Below, in pieces: positions 10,386 to 22,230 of a stretch of DNA of 64,000 nt. The DNA lies in the NCBI RefSeq assembly GCF_023159225.1, contig NC_063169.1, forward strand, positions 58,429,934 to 58,493,933, written 5' to 3'. This stretch comes from Perognathus longimembris pacificus (lineage: Eukaryota > Chordata > Mammalia > Rodentia > Heteromyidae). The notes beneath the pieces are model-generated. The model did not search any database, was not told the origin of the DNA, and saw only the letters and a list, made by a program, of their open reading frames with translations. How positions within the stretch are numbered: the first letter of the stretch is position 1; each line of letters begins with the position of its first letter. Position numbers and translations under genes: made by a program.

Positions 10386-11012
10386 ACAGACAGACACTGG
10401 TGCCAGAGAGTGGTGGGTGTGCAAAGGTGCAGCAAGTGGTTGGGTTGGGGCTGAACAAGGATGGTCCTCCTGGAGAGACAATAATGGAGACGGGACCCAG
10501 TAGGTGCTGGAGAACATTCCAGGGAAGGAGGCAAGAAGGGCCTGGAAGGAGGCAGGAAGGGTCTGGAAGGAGCCTCCTGGGCCCTCCAGTGCGGTTGTAT
10601 CGGGTGAGCTGGGAGACCGCTGGGAAAGAAGGCCTTCGTGGGTTCTGGGCAGGATTGAGCTGGCCCCACGTGGATTGAGAAAGTATGGCTTGGCTTCTAG
10701 ACTGGGAGTAGATGGCTGGTGGTGGGCGATGAGGAGCTCACTGCAGGTCAGAGCACGTGTGGTCAGAAATGCGGTGAGCAAGGCCGGGTGTACAGCAAGG
10801 TAGAATCTGCCTGATTTCCAGTGGGGTTGATAATGCATGTGAGAATTGCCCAGGCCGATGCTGGAGGGAAGACCCTAAGCAGTGGAAGGGTGGAATTGCT
10901 GTCACAGCAGAAGGCTGTTGGTGCAGCAGGTTTGGTGTAAAGTTTCTTTTGGCCCTGTCGCATTCGAAAGGTCTATTAGACATCCAGAAGGAGTAGCCAG
11001 GTGGTTTTCTCT

Positions 11013-11015
<3 letters not shown>
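10386..11015. other. Unassigned sequence
   Basis: GC-moderate unique DNA. Long frames on both strands overlap heavily, which argues against any being real. Confidence 0.45.
10523..10574. repeat. 21-bp minisatellite, about 2.5 units
   Basis: Units at 10523-10543 and 10544-10564 begin 'ggaaggaggca' and differ by a few bases. A partial third unit follows. Confidence 0.8.

Positions 11016-11061
<46 letters not shown>
11016..11061. repeat. (CA)n microsatellite
   Basis: Perfect CA run. The L1 3' end that follows is on the plus strand, so this is not its tail. Confidence 0.95.
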
Positions 11062-11062
<1 letters not shown>

Positions 11063-11079
11063 ATACCTATGTTTTTCTA

Positions 11080-11212
11080 TAGTAACTGAGAACAGCTAGG
11101 GACAAGTGAAGGAAGGGGTGACATTGTCCAAAAAGAAATGTACTCATTACCTGACATATATAATTGTAACTTTTCTGTATATCACCTTAATAATACAAAT
11201 TATATTTTAAAA
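11080..11212 (+). mobile_element. L1 3' end, severely truncated
   Basis: 'agaaatgtactcattacctg', 'aattgtaacttttctgtata', 'tcaccttaataatac' and an A-rich end match the L1 3' end motif of the copies at 7.3, 22.9 and 43.7 kb. Confidence 0.72.
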
Positions 11213-11215
11213 AAG

Positions 11216-12352
11216 ATTTTTAAAAATCCAGGTGGTGGCGGAGCTGAGTCTTCCTAGAGCTGGGGTGTGTATGTGGGGATCTTTTTCCTGGCATTTCCAG
11301 CTTTCTGAGGCTGCCCGCATTCCTTCGCTTCTGGCCTCATCCTCCATCATCCCAACCTCAGCTTTGTTATCACTTCCCTGATTCTGACTCAGACATTCTT
11401 GCCTTCCTCGTGTAACCGTGGCTTCTCTACCCAACCCAAGATCACCAAACTGATGGCATCTGCCAAGTTGTTTGCGCCTGTAGTTCTGGGAAGAGATCTG
11501 GACTGCCGTAAATAGCTGTCATTTAAAGCTCTTAGTAAGGGAGAACTTAGTGGTTCTCTTGATTTAGGGCACGGTAGCTTTGGATACTGGATCCAGGGAC
11601 TGGAAAGTTGCCATTATCTTCCTGTTGCCTTTCCTGCATATCCCCTCCCCCCAGCCCCGTGTCCACCCCAGTCCCCTGGCTCTTGGTGGCTCAGTGGCTC
11701 ATTCTCTTTACTCCAGGACCAGATCAGGTATGGCTATGGGTAACTCCAGCTCTCAACTATGTTAGTCAAAGCGACAGAACAATGGTAGGATCTCCAGTGA
11801 CTGTTGTTCCTGGGAGAGCTGGAGCAGGTAAATAAATGCAGAGTTGATGGGGAGGACACTATTTCTAGAATGGGAGGATGACGGGGCAAAACTCCAGTGG
11901 CACTCACAATACTCCAGACTTCCATTTAGGAGCTTATTATTTGAGGTTTGAAACTCTGTGACCCAAAGTAGATCGATGATTCCACAAGCAGCCGTCTTGT
12001 GCTTCTAGTTTCTTCTCTGTGCCTGTATTCCCTCCTTCCCCCACCCCAAAATATTTCAAAATAAATTCTAGACATTGTATCAATCTTCCTGTAAATATTT
12101 TGGTACATAATGCTCAACAACAAGGATTCTTTGGGGAAAAAAAACAAACGAACAAAGCCAGAGCACCATGATGGCACTAAAACATGTCATATTTAGGATT
12201 ATGTGGTACTAAAACATGTCATATTAATACCATTAACTGTTTGGTCAGTGTTCTGTACATGTTGACCTAATTATCTCATATATGTTTGTATGAATCATGG
12301 ATCCAAATGAACATAAGAGTTCTATTTGCCTTAGTTACTCTTTATTTATTTT
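11216..12352. other. Unassigned sequence
   Basis: Unique-looking. 'ggtactaaaacatgtcatatt' occurs as a short local duplication around 12175-12230 ('actaaaacatgtcatatt' twice). Confidence 0.45.
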
Positions 12353-12353
12353 T

Positions 12354-12354
12354 A

Positions 12355-12415
<61 letters not shown>
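12354..12415. repeat. (ATCT)n tetranucleotide repeat
   Basis: About 15 perfect ATCT units. It lies at the tail side of the reversed B1-T SINE that starts at 12416. Confidence 0.96.
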
Positions 12416-12635
12416 GTGCCAGCCCTGGGGCTTGAACTCAGGGCCCATGGGTGCTGCCCCTGAACTAGTGTTCTACCACTGGAGCCACAGTTCCAGTTCT
12501 GGCTCTTTTTTTTTCTCCACTAATTGGAAATAAAAAGTCTCATAGACGTTTTATACTCGGGCTGGCTTTGGGCTGATTCTCAGATCTCAGCTTCCTGAGT
12601 AGGTAGGATTACAGGCATGAGCCCTGCACCCGGCT
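12416..12635 (-). mobile_element. B1-T composite SINE
   Basis: Reversed T module ('ggggcttgaactcagggc'), linker and B1-like head ending 'aggattacaggcatgagccc'. Confidence 0.88.
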
Positions 12636-12730
12636 TAATTTTTATTTATTTTAAAATTTAAGTAGTTGTACAGTGGGATTTCAATTCAACATAACAAGTT
12701 ATGAGTTGAATAACATTCACTGTGCATAAG
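12636..12730 (-). mobile_element. L1 3'UTR relic (older subfamily)
   Basis: 'aatttaagtagttgtacagt' then 'gggatttcaattcaacata': the recurrent older L1 3'UTR motif. T-rich sequence at its left is the reversed poly-A. Confidence 0.65.
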
Positions 12731-13402
12731 TGAAAATGGAAGCAGGTAGCTTGGGGTGGCGGGGAGAGATGAGGAAAGGTGGAAGGGGTGACACGGTGTT
12801 TTCCTTTCCAATGGCATGCGTAGGTGACTCTGAAGCTGTTAACCAGCGAGCGCCGCCGCATTTCCTCCTCGTCTCCCCATCTTGGTCATTTCTGCGTCAT
12901 CGCCAGGGCAACACGGCCTTGTTCTTGTCACACAGCACTTTCACTTCTTGAATTCACTGTCTCTAAGCACCCAGTGGCTTTAGCACCTCAAGTCTTCTGG
13001 AGTCATTTTGGAAAAGGACAGGTGTGGTTTAGGGGTGTTGGACTTTGGCAAACCCCACACGTGAAGCCAGCCCATGTGTCCCTCCGTCCCTGGTGCTCCC
13101 GTCTGGAGAGAAAAGCAGATGTTCTCCTTCTTGATTCCCTTGTTGAGTTCGCGCTTCTGCTCTTCTGTCTTTAGCTTTCCGAATGCTGATTTGTTTGGGG
13201 TAGAACCTTCCTTAACTGCTTGGCTCCCTGAACCCCTGTATGACAGAGAGAGCGCCGGGTTGAGGAATGAACCTCCTTCTTTGTGGTTTGCTGTGGCAGA
13301 CTTTTCTGTTACTGTATTGCTCGGATATGCTGAGGTTCAAGGTATGGGAGGGGGAGGTAGAAAGAGGGAAAACACCTTACAAATATGGGCCCTCTAGAGG
13401 CA
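12731..13402. other. Unassigned sequence
   Basis: Several overlapping plus frames (12730-12951, 12824-13174, 13074-13397) in different phases. No domain or splice structure recognised. Confidence 0.4.
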
Positions 13403-13645
13403 AAGCACTGGTGCCTCACGCCTGTTGCAATCCTAGCTACTCAGGAGGCTGAGATCTGAGGATTACAGTTCAAAGCCAGTCCAGGCAGGAACGTTCATGA
13501 GACTTAGCTCCAATTAACCACCAGAAGTGGCACTGTGGCTCAGAGTGGGAGAGTGCTAGACTTGAGCATAAAAGCTCAGGGACAGCTCCCAGGCCTTGAG
13601 TTCAAGCCCCCATGACCAAAAACCAAAACAAACAAAGAAACAAAA
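13403..13645 (+). mobile_element. B1-T composite SINE
   Basis: Full-length order: 'ctcacgcctgttgcaatccta' with an inserted base, linker 'ctccaattaaccacc', T module, A-rich tail with CAAA units. Confidence 0.9.
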
Positions 13646-13710
13646 GGACCAGAGAGGGGTCCTTGCATTCACAAAGGTCCAAACCACCTTGCTGTCTCAA
13701 TGGCATTAAG

Positions 13711-13776
<66 letters not shown>

Positions 13777-13780
13777 AAGA
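13711..13780. repeat. (GT)n(GA)n compound microsatellite
   Basis: GT run to 13740, then GA run with AAA interruptions. It sits at the tail end of the reversed B1-T SINE at 13786. Confidence 0.95.
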
Positions 13781-13785
13781 ACGTA

Positions 13786-14019
13786 CTAGAACTGGGGCTA
13801 GAACTCAGGGCCTGGATACTGTCTCTTAGCTTTTATTTTTACTCAAGACGAACACTCTACCACCTGAGCCATAGTGTTACTTCTAGTTTTTGGTAGTTAA
13901 TGGGAATGCAAGTCTCACTGACTTTCTTACCTAGGTAAGATCTCAGAGATCCTGAGATCCTCAGATCTCAGCCTCCTGAGTGTCTAGGATGACAGGCGTG
14001 AACCATTGGCACACGGCTT
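13786..14019 (-). mobile_element. B1-T composite SINE
   Basis: Reversed T module and B1-like head. A small local duplication of 'agatcctgagatcctcagatc' type lies in the linker-head junction. Confidence 0.88.
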
Positions 14020-14888
14020 GGCACAGAGAGAATTTTGGAATGGGTTTTGCCATGTGATGGTAATCATAAAACCAACTTCATATTTTTTCCATGCTACTTC
14101 TGTCCCCATATTGCTTTTACCATTGAGTGTCAAAGATAAAGGATAGCTAAGGCTATCTCTCTCAATAGAAAGATGCTTCTCCTGGTTGTGAGAGGGATTC
14201 TCAGAGGGAGGTGCCTGCCTCCACCCTGATTGTGCCAAAGTCTTTCCCATTAAACAGGTCTAATGCTTCTTCTACCCCAGATGGTGGGTGACCAAGCTGA
14301 AATTAATTAATGAGGTTTCAGGACTCTTGTGGGCTCTCCTCAGACTTACATATTCTAAATTTGCCACAGCCTGGTTCTTTAATTTTCAAACCTTTCCTAT
14401 ACATGGATCACAACTCCTAACATTTTTGATGCATTTACTCTCATTATATAGAAGTCTTTTCCAAACGCTGGGATGATACATACCACAGGTATGAAATTGC
14501 TTTGTAGTTTAGATAATTGTTGACATTTATAATTTCTCCTTCTCACTTAGGACAAACGATGCCTCTTTTTCATTCTTAGTTGCTGTGAAAATATCTTTTA
14601 AAATAACTCTAGAGACCAGGAAGCAAGTTAAGGAGAAGAATGAGGTAGTATAAAAGGATATTAATATGAGGCGGTGGCAAAATTCTGAGGTGGCACTAAA
14701 GTGAGTGAAGATTCAGGAACACTGTGTGAGGGAAGTTTGTTTTTTTTTTGGTAGAATACCTATTAAAAGAGAGTGATTTGTATTTCAGACACCCAGAGCA
14801 CATCATTCGGTTCAGTTGATGTTTTTGAATAAGTAGATAATATTATAAAATTTTAATCTAGGAACCTAAACAATCTAACCCTGTGAAG
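14020..14888. other. Unassigned sequence
   Basis: No repeat or exon recognised. Confidence 0.45.
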
Positions 14889-15105
14889 TCTGTTTTTTTC
14901 TCTTTCTACTTCCTTCTTTACCTCCTTTCTTCCTTCCTCCCCTCCTTTCTTCCTTCCCTCCTTCCTCCCTTTTTGCTTCCCTCCCTTCCTCCCTTTTTGC
15001 TTCCCTCCCTCTCTCCCGTTTTTCTTCCTCTCCCTCCTTTCCTCCCTCCCTCCTTCCCTTCCTCCCTTCTTCTCTCCCTCCTCTCTTTCCTTCCTTTCTT
15101 CCTTC
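14889..15105. repeat. Polypyrimidine (CT-rich) tract
   Basis: Irregular CTTT/CCTT/CCCT units, with a doubled 'ccctttttgcttccctccct' segment near 14968 and 14992. It leads into the tail of the reversed B1-T SINE at 15106. The frame across it is low complexity. Confidence 0.92.
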
Positions 15106-15346
15106 TTCTGGTGCTACATGTGGGGCTTGAAATCAGGGCCTAGGCGCTGCTCCTGAGTTATTTTGCTCTACCAGTTGAGCCACAGCTCCACTTTAGTTCT
15201 TTGTCTTTGGGGAGGGGGCAGGTTGTTAATTGGAAATAATAAGAGTTTCTCGAGTCTTCTGCCAGGCTGGCTTTGAATTGCAGACCTCGAATCTCAGCCT
15301 CCTAAGTAGCTAAGATGACGGAGGTGGGCCACTAGTGCCCAGCTTT
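15106..15346 (-). mobile_element. B1-T composite SINE
   Basis: Reversed T module ('ggggcttgaaatcagggcct'), G-rich insertion in the linker, and B1-like head 'cagcctcctaagtagctaag'. Confidence 0.87.
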
Positions 15347-15545
15347 TCCTCTGTTCTTAAGTATGTTATGTATATTATATATTATACAATATATTACATA
15401 ATATATACACATATGTCACACAACATATCATATAATATATGATAAGTAATATGTCCCATATTACATGATATATATTATATAACAACATGTAATGATATGT
15501 ATTATGTATTCTATAGATAATGTATTATATAACATATATGATATT
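15347..15545. repeat. AT-rich degenerate palindromic tract
   Basis: Many 'atatat' and 'tatataatatat' motifs in both directions, such as 'atatcatataatatatgat'. Could extrude as hairpins or cruciforms. Confidence 0.8.
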
Positions 15546-15780
15546 ATATTTATGGCCATTTGGCGAGGATAAACTTGGTTCCTGGGTAGTTACATCCTAC
15601 ATTGCATTTCACATTCATCCAAGAAGACATCCTGCCAACAGCTTTGTAACGAGAAGCGTTGGGTTGGTTTTCTACATAGCAGCCAAAGCGGCTTCTGAAG
15701 CAGTGGCCAGTGTTGCACTGTCAGACACTGCCTGCTGTCCCGGGTTTCATCCTTCCCCCCCACTCGCTCCTCTTCCCTTA

Positions 15781-15990
15781 TTTTTAAAAAGATAATTTTT
15801 TAAAAATCATCTTTAAGTAGTTGTACAAGGGAGGCGCCATTGAACCAAGCAGTATCTAAATACAGTGCCTCTTGGTCTGTGTCACCCCTTCAACAATCTC
15901 ATCCTCCTTCCACCTCACTTCCTTTATCCCGTTTCTTAATTTTGTGGTCTATATGATGGATCCTCGACTGTGTTCTTGCTTCCCCCTCTC
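15781..15990 (-). mobile_element. L1 3'UTR relic (older subfamily)
   Basis: 'ctttaagtagttgtacaagg' then 'gtcaccccttcaacaatctc' and a C/T-rich stretch, in the same order as the copies at 33.7 and 43.05 kb. Confidence 0.72.
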
Positions 15991-17241
15991 CTTGGTCACC
16001 CCTCTCCCGTTGGCTGCACCCTCACTTCACTTTGGTGGCCACAGATCACTTTAGTGGAAACCTTAGCAATCGCCACAGTGGACAAAGAAGCCACAACGTG
16101 ACGGCCAGAGTGAGGTGGACCAGGAGCCGAGTCCCCCACTGGTTGTGTGAAGGCCTCGACCCTGCCCCAGGGGAGGGTCATTTCTTCCATCCCCGCCCCG
16201 AGCTCAGGTGGAAGGGCCTTCCCTGGCTTCCCGCTGGTCAGTTCTCATACTGGAGGACACGGCTGTCTTTTCTCTACTGGCTCATGATGTTCTGACCTGT
16301 GTTCTGAACGCTTCCTGCCCTCCCATCCTTGTGGGACTCAGTAGACACCGTTAGCTATGGTGCACGAGTCTACTTCCTGCCAGGCTCAGAGTTGGGTCTG
16401 GCTGGCTCTTAAGAACTGTGAATTTTATTTCAGAGGCAGCATGTATTTGTGTTCTGTTACTACAGAATACACTTTCACCCATGTAGTGACTATCACAAGC
16501 TATGGCTTCAGCTCATCTGGGTTCTCTGGGTTTTCCCAGGCCCCCTGGGTTGTGTTCTCATCTGGAGGCTGGACCAAGAAGGAATCTGCTTCTGAGCTCC
16601 TTCAGGTGGAAGGACAGGCTGTGTGATGCAGGACCCAGGATTCACTGGCTGCCGAGTGAGAGATGCCAGAGGCTTCTTCAGCCGGCTTCTGGCTTTTGTT
16701 AGCCCACCAGGTACCTTCTTGCCCAAAACATACAGGGTGCCAATCGTGGCTCCAAACAAGAGCTCATTTCCTAGGCAGTGAAGCTTGTGGAGATGGGAAA
16801 GCAAGTATCCGATCTTTGAGGTCCCTGAGGATGGGGCTTGGAGCTATTTCAACAATAAAGCATCAGGGTGACTTGGGTGTGGGGAAAGGTGATTGTGTAA
16901 CCAACTCCACGGTTCTTCGTGAGGTGCGTGACCAGGGCATGGTGGTAGCGTGGCCCGAAGGTGGAGTTTGGGCCCTCTAACATCAAAAGTCACTCACTGG
17001 AGACCCTGCACAGACTGCAGCGAAGGGTTTTAACAAGTGTTCATATAATATATAAGTCTCTAGGATATGTTTAAAATTTCAAAACATTTTTACTTTTTTT
17101 TCCAATGTTATTAGAAGACAGTAGCCATGTGTGAGTGTAAGGTAAGATTCTCAGTATTTACCTGGCTAGCTATTAGGAGAAACTATCCGGTTGAAACATA
17201 ATTAAAGGATATAATCAGTCAAGTAGACACATAACCACCAA
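15991..17241. other. Unassigned sequence
   Basis: Unique-looking DNA with overlapping frames on both strands (16032-16295 plus, 15996-16190 minus, 16508-16804 minus). None has a recognisable domain. Confidence 0.45.
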
Positions 17242-17250
17242 CAACTTTTA

Positions 17251-17465
17251 CCTTTTTATTTTTATTTTTTGCCAGTCCTGGGCCTTGGAATCAAGGCCTG
17301 AGCACTGTCCCTGGCTTCTTTCTGCTCAAGGCTAGTACTCTACCACTTGAGCCACAGCGCCACTTCTGGCTGTTTTCTGTATATGTGGTGCTGGGGAATC
17401 GAACCCAGGGCTTCATGTGTATGAGGCAAGCATTCTTGCCACTAGGCCATATTCCCAGCCCCCCC
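17251..17465 (-). mobile_element. ID-T dimeric SINE with TSD
   Basis: Reversed full dimer with T-rich tail. The 9-bp repeat CAACTTTTA at 17242-17250 and 17466-17474 flanks it. Confidence 0.9.
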
Positions 17466-17474
17466 CAACTTTTA

Positions 17475-17774
17475 AAATGTACTCATCCAGTGAATTATTT
17501 TCTTGCATATAATGTATATATGTATATATTCTCACATTCACTTTTTACGGTTTTGACTTTATAGCTGCTAGCTTCTTTAGGTTGTTGGTATTAATGGTGA
17601 AGCCAGGATTCAGGGAGGTATCTTTGGTTTCTTTTTTTCAAAAAGATCTTTAAAGTAATTCAATTAACTTATTCCTACTATTACCAGTGTTTATAAAATC
17701 TTTTGTATAGGTCTGTATTAGATAGTGATTAATTTTATATAACCCTTAGAAATATTATCCATGGTGAATGTTTA
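17475..17774. other. Unassigned sequence
   Basis: Short AT-rich interval between two ID-T insertions. Confidence 0.4.
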
Positions 17775-17788
17775 TCCCTTCTATTCTT

Positions 17789-17989
17789 TTTTTTTTTTGC
17801 CAGTCCTGGGGCTTGGACTCAGGGCCTGAGCACTGTCCCTGGCTTCTTTTTGCTCAAGGCTAGCACTCTGCCACTTGAGCCACAGCGCCACTTCTGGCCA
17901 TTTTCTGTATATGTGGTGCTGGGGAATTGAACCCAGGGCCTCATGTATATGAGGCAGGCACTCTTGCCACTAGGCCATATCCCCAGCCC
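17789..17989 (-). mobile_element. ID-T dimeric SINE with exact TSD
   Basis: Reversed dimer, very close to the copy at 4.73 kb. TSD of 14 bp, TCCCTTCTATTCTT, at 17775-17788 and 17990-18003. Confidence 0.94.
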
Positions 17990-18113
17990 TCCCTTCTATT
18001 CTTGTTCATAAACGTTTCGAAAGACAAAATAAAAAACTTTAAAATACCATTCAAAAAGGTCATTTGGAGGAAAAAAACAAACCCAAACTTTCCTTAACTG
18101 TTGTTTGAAATAT

Positions 18114-18132
18114 GGCCACTAGATGGTGCTGT
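18114..18132 (+). promoter_or_regulatory. Candidate CTCF-like site
   Basis: CCACTAGATGGTGC fits the CTCF core except for a T where C is usual. Sequence match only. Confidence 0.3.
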
Positions 18133-19579
18133 GATAACACTATTCAAATCTAATGTCAACAACACAGTTTTGTGCTTAATAACTTCTACTGAAAAGATCG
18201 ATCAGCCATACCTGCAAATTTATTATTTGAACATTTCCTTCTCTCCAATTCTTGAGAATTGTTTCTTGTTTTTATCTAATGAATGTTTCTTTAATCTTTC
18301 AACTTACTCAAAACCATGGGGGCAGGTAGTTGTTAAATTAAAAAAATAAAATAAAAGGTCCCTTTGGGGCCAAAAACAGTTTTCAGAATAAAGTTGATTC
18401 TTAAGTACATTACATTTTTGTGAGTGGACATTTGTTTTCAATTTAAGAGGGAAAAAAGTCTGTGTTCCAGTTTATGAACAAATGTTTTAAAAAGTTTTTA
18501 GGAACTTTTTAAAGAGTTGTTTTCAGCCAATAAAGTCTAATCCTAGTTCTGGAAAGAGATGCATCCGGGACGGCAATGTCCTTGGGAAAAATCGCATCGC
18601 TGTGAAATTGATGTCCAACAGGACTCGCCTAGACATATAGATCCAAGGGCTGTTCTTTATCTTGGCTAGAGATTTGGAGCATCTGTGGATTTGATGTCTT
18701 CCCATCAGGTCTTTGTGGGCTGGAATTTGCAGTCCAAGCCCGAATCTCTTAATTACCTTTGAGTTATATAACACCCAGGGGATGGTTCCGATGCTGCTTG
18801 CTCTCAGGACTCAGCTTTGGAAGGTCTCACTTCTCACGCTTTGGCTACATTACGTATTCTACAAGACACCAGATTGTTCTGTTCCTTGAAGGAGACATAA
18901 GTTACTTTGCTCACTTGCACTCGTTCAAAAAAAAAAGAAAGAACCTGTTGGTAAGGAAAGAAAAAATTGAATAGATCTTTGCATGGATTGACTTTCAGCA
19001 TTGTCACCTGAATGACCTTGTATCTGGCTGCAAGTGAAAAGTTGATATCTAAGGTTCAGCTTTATTTTTAGCTCTGAAACATAAAGTGGAAGGGTCATAT
19101 TTGCTGTTTCTAAGCTAAACCAAGAACTCTTCAAAAAGGACCAATTTTTTGCAACATAGCTTCTGGAAGTAGATGTGTGCTACTTAAAACTGTATCATAC
19201 ACAGGAAGCAAATACTTCTAGATCATTTAAATATTTATGTCCCTTCATTTTTATGGACATTTTAGGCAATTCGGGATTTGTGATAGGTCTTTATATAATT
19301 GGTAACATTTTTTGAGAAGTTGGATGTATGAAATATAAAAATAAGTTTTGATGTTAAAATTTATGTTTTAAGCACACTGGGAATTTTGTTATAGCTTTCA
19401 GGAGCTGTTTTATTATAATGGCTCCCAGCGACTCAGAAGTTATCGGCCTGGAAGATGGTGGTTTTAGGTATTGAAATAAAAATTACTGAATAAATACATC
19501 TGGTACACACTAGAAGGCATACTTAGGAAAATTCTGGCATAGGCTGGACTGGTGTAAAAACATGAGACCCTATGGGAAA
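18133..19579. other. Unassigned sequence
   Basis: AT-rich, unique-looking. A minus frame (18523-18774) has no family match. Confidence 0.45.
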
Positions 19580-19592
19580 AAAATAAAACAAA

Positions 19593-19796
19593 GGGGCTGG
19601 GAATATGGCCTAGTGGCAAGAGTGCTCGCCACGTATACACGAAGCCCTGGGTTCGATTCCTCAGCACCACATATGTAGAAAAACCCAGAGGTGGCGCTGT
19701 GGCTCAAGTGGTAGAGTGCTAGCCTTGAGCAAAAAGAAGCCAGGGACAGTGCTGAGGCCCTGAGTTCAAGACCAAGGACTGGCAAAAAACCAAAAT
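19593..19796 (+). mobile_element. ID-T dimeric SINE with TSD
   Basis: Full dimer ('ggctgggaatatggcctagtg', B box GGTTCGATTCC, T module). TSD AAAATAAAACAAA at 19580-19592 and 19797-19809. Confidence 0.92.
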
Positions 19797-19809
19797 AAAA
19801 TAAAACAAA

Positions 19810-19890
19810 AAGGACTGAGAGATGGCTCAAGTGGTAGAGCAACTACCCAGCAAGTATGAGAAACTGAGCTCAATCCCAGTACTGTTAAAT
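19810..19890 (+). mobile_element. ID-like tRNA-derived monomer
   Basis: 'agatggctcaagtggtagag' gives an A-box-like start and 'gagctcaatcccagtac' a B-box-like end. No T module follows. Confidence 0.7.
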
Positions 19891-20116
19891 GCAAAGCAAG
19901 GCACACATTGTGTTCTTTGTCCCTGGGACCTCAGTGTCAAGGGCATCAGTAGCTTAAACGGAGGGAAGTCCTCCTTGCACAGGGTTGATGGTGTGGTCTA
20001 AACAATGTCAGAGACTTGCGGGGAGGGGACTAAAGGAGTCAGGAGAGGCTCTGCAGGAAAGAAAATACAAGTATTAAAGTTTGTCAGAGTTTGACTTCAC
20101 AAAAGGAGAATAAGAG

Positions 20117-20333
20117 GTCAGCTGCTGTTGGCTCATGTATAATCCTCGCTGCTCAAAAGGCTGAGATGAGAGGAACATACAGAGCCTGAACAGAAATGTC
20201 TGTGAGACTCTGATCTCCATTAAACCAACAAGAAGCTAGAAGTGGAACAGTGGCTCAAGTGGTAGACTGTTAGCCTTCAGTGAAAAAGAGACTGTGACCT
20301 TGCACCTGAGTTCAAGCCCTAGTAACTGGAACC
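20117..20333 (+). mobile_element. B1-T composite SINE
   Basis: Head 'gtataatcctcgctgctcaa', linker 'gtgagactctgatctccatt', T module, then a GATA-type tail to about 20375. Confidence 0.82.
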
Positions 20334-20375
20334 AAAAATTAAGTAGATAGATAAGATAGATGATCGATTGATCAC

Positions 20376-21261
20376 AAACCTGAAGCAGAAGAAATGGGGT
20401 AAGCGGAACTGTAAAATAAAATGGCCAAGAGGGATTTGGGCTGGGATCACACCACAGGTAAGGAGACTTGGAGGGCCTGGGGCTGGGGGCGGGGTGCCAG
20501 GCTCTGCACCAGGACCCCCACCAGGCCTTGAGCCCCAGGCTAAACACTTGATAAGCTACCAGTCAGTGAGGAGCAGCTGACCATGTATGCCTTCACAGAG
20601 TGTATCCAGAAAACTATGCTTAAAAAAGATGCATGGGAAAGGCCAACGCTGATGAAGAGAAAGAGAGAGGGGGAGAGAGAAAGACCGAGTAAGCCATGAA
20701 GCACCTAGCCTAATGAAACACCTAGGCTAATAAAGCAACCTCCATGTGAAGTAATCCTCAGCAAAGGTTCAAGGACAGCCAGTAACAAGGTCTGTGTGGG
20801 AAGCTGACTATGGGTGTAGACTCTGGGGCAGCGCTGTTCTTCTGTAGTAGTCTAAGTCTGGCCTCAGACCACTGCTGTTGCACGCTGGGCTCTGAGGCAG
20901 GTAGACGGAGAGCTTTATGATTCTCCGGGCCTACAATAGGGAAGACATAGCCCCACTGAGCACTTCCCTCTTTCAAAGCAAAACCTGGTTCTCTGTTTCC
21001 TCTCTTAAAAAAAAAAAAATCTAGTGAAAATCCACGCTTGTTCACTTTCTGATTTTTTTCAGGGACAAACAGTCTAGAATACAAATAGCTAGCATCAGGC
21101 TTTGTTTGGGGGAAAGGTTGAATAAGGCAGCGATGTAAGAAGGTTGCATAGCTTGTTCACGGCACGAGAGCATTTGCTGCTAGAGGGGGGACATCCTGAA
21201 ATCCATTCAACCGATCATGTCTGTTAAGAGGAAAAGACATTCTTTAAAAAAAAAAACAAAC
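20376..21261. other. Unassigned sequence
   Basis: Mixed composition. Frames on the two strands at 20236-20547 and 20368-20580 overlap and are partly SINE. Nothing recognisable. Confidence 0.4.
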
Positions 21262-21450
21262 TGGGGCTGGGAATGTGGCTTAGTGGTAGAGTGCTTGCCT
21301 AGCACGCATGAAGCCCTGGGTTCTACTCCTCAGTACCACATAAACAGAAAAGGCCGAAGTGGTGCTGTGGCTCAAAGGGTAGAGTAAGCAAAAGCAGCTC
21401 AGGGACAGTGCCCAGGCCCTGAGTTCAAGCCCCATGACTGGCAAAAAATA
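21262..21450 (+). mobile_element. ID-T dimeric SINE, older variant
   Basis: The head 'gaatgtggcttagtggtaga' and 'cctagcacgcatgaagccc' is nearer the generic rodent ID pattern. The T module has a short internal deletion. Confidence 0.86.
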
Positions 21451-21542
21451 AAAGCATGAAATGCATGAAGATGCCATTTGGGCTAAGTGAAGTCCTGGTT
21501 GATGGAAAGAAAATTTTGAAATCTTTTCAGTTGGGAAAAGGG

Positions 21543-21546
<4 letters not shown>

Positions 21547-21615
<69 letters not shown>

Positions 21616-21642
21616 CTCTCCTCTCTCTCTCCTCTCTCTCCC
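21547..21642. repeat. (TC)n microsatellite
   Basis: Long TC run with CTCC interruptions, at the tail of the reversed B1 SINE that follows. Confidence 0.96.
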
Positions 21643-21645
21643 TGC

Positions 21646-21752
21646 AAGGTCTTGCTAGTTAATCTGAAGTGGGCCTTCAACTCAAAGTCAGTATTCTTCT
21701 GTCTCAGCCTAACCAGTGCTAGGATTATAGACATGTGTCACCATGCCAGCAG
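21646..21752 (-). mobile_element. B1-like SINE
   Basis: 'aagtgggccttcaactcaa', 'tgtctcagcctaaccagtgc', 'taggattatagacatgtgtc': reversed B1 order. Confidence 0.72.
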
Positions 21753-21898
21753 GAGTCTTTAGGTAAAACAACAATAGCAATAAAACAAAACTCCAAAGCT
21801 AACCAACGTACCAACATCAGCAAACTACGGTTGTGTGTATAAATATTTTGCTTAAAACAGGCAATGTGGTAATGCTAAACACCACTGAAGAAACTATT

Positions 21899-22225
21899 CA
21901 GCTAGGTGCTGATGTCTCGCACCTATAATCCTGACTACTCCGGAAGCTGAGACAGGAGGAACATGGTTGAAAGCTATGGCAGGCCGAAAAGTGTGCGAGA
22001 CTCATCTCAACAATTAACCAGGACAAATCCTAAAGTGGAGATGTTAAGAGTAACAACCTTGAGCAAACAAACCAAGTGAGAACATAAGGTTGTGAGTTCA
22101 AGCCCTACTATTGGCTAAGAAAGACAGAGGGGGAGGGGAGAAAAGAAGAAAGAAGTGAGGGAGGGAGGGAAAGAAGGAGAGAAGGAGGGAGGGAGGGGGA
22201 AAGGAGACGGAGGGAAGGAAGGAAG
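21899..22225 (+). mobile_element. B1-T SINE with purine-rich tail
   Basis: Head 'gcacctataatcctgactac', linker and diverged T module to 22118, then GA-rich sequence (22120-22225) in the tail position. Confidence 0.78.
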
Positions 22226-22230
22226 TATCA

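Noticed and set aside
10293..10838. 181-codon minus frame
   Set aside because: Its end is a reversed B1 SINE and it overlaps several frames on both strands. GC-moderate DNA easily stays open.
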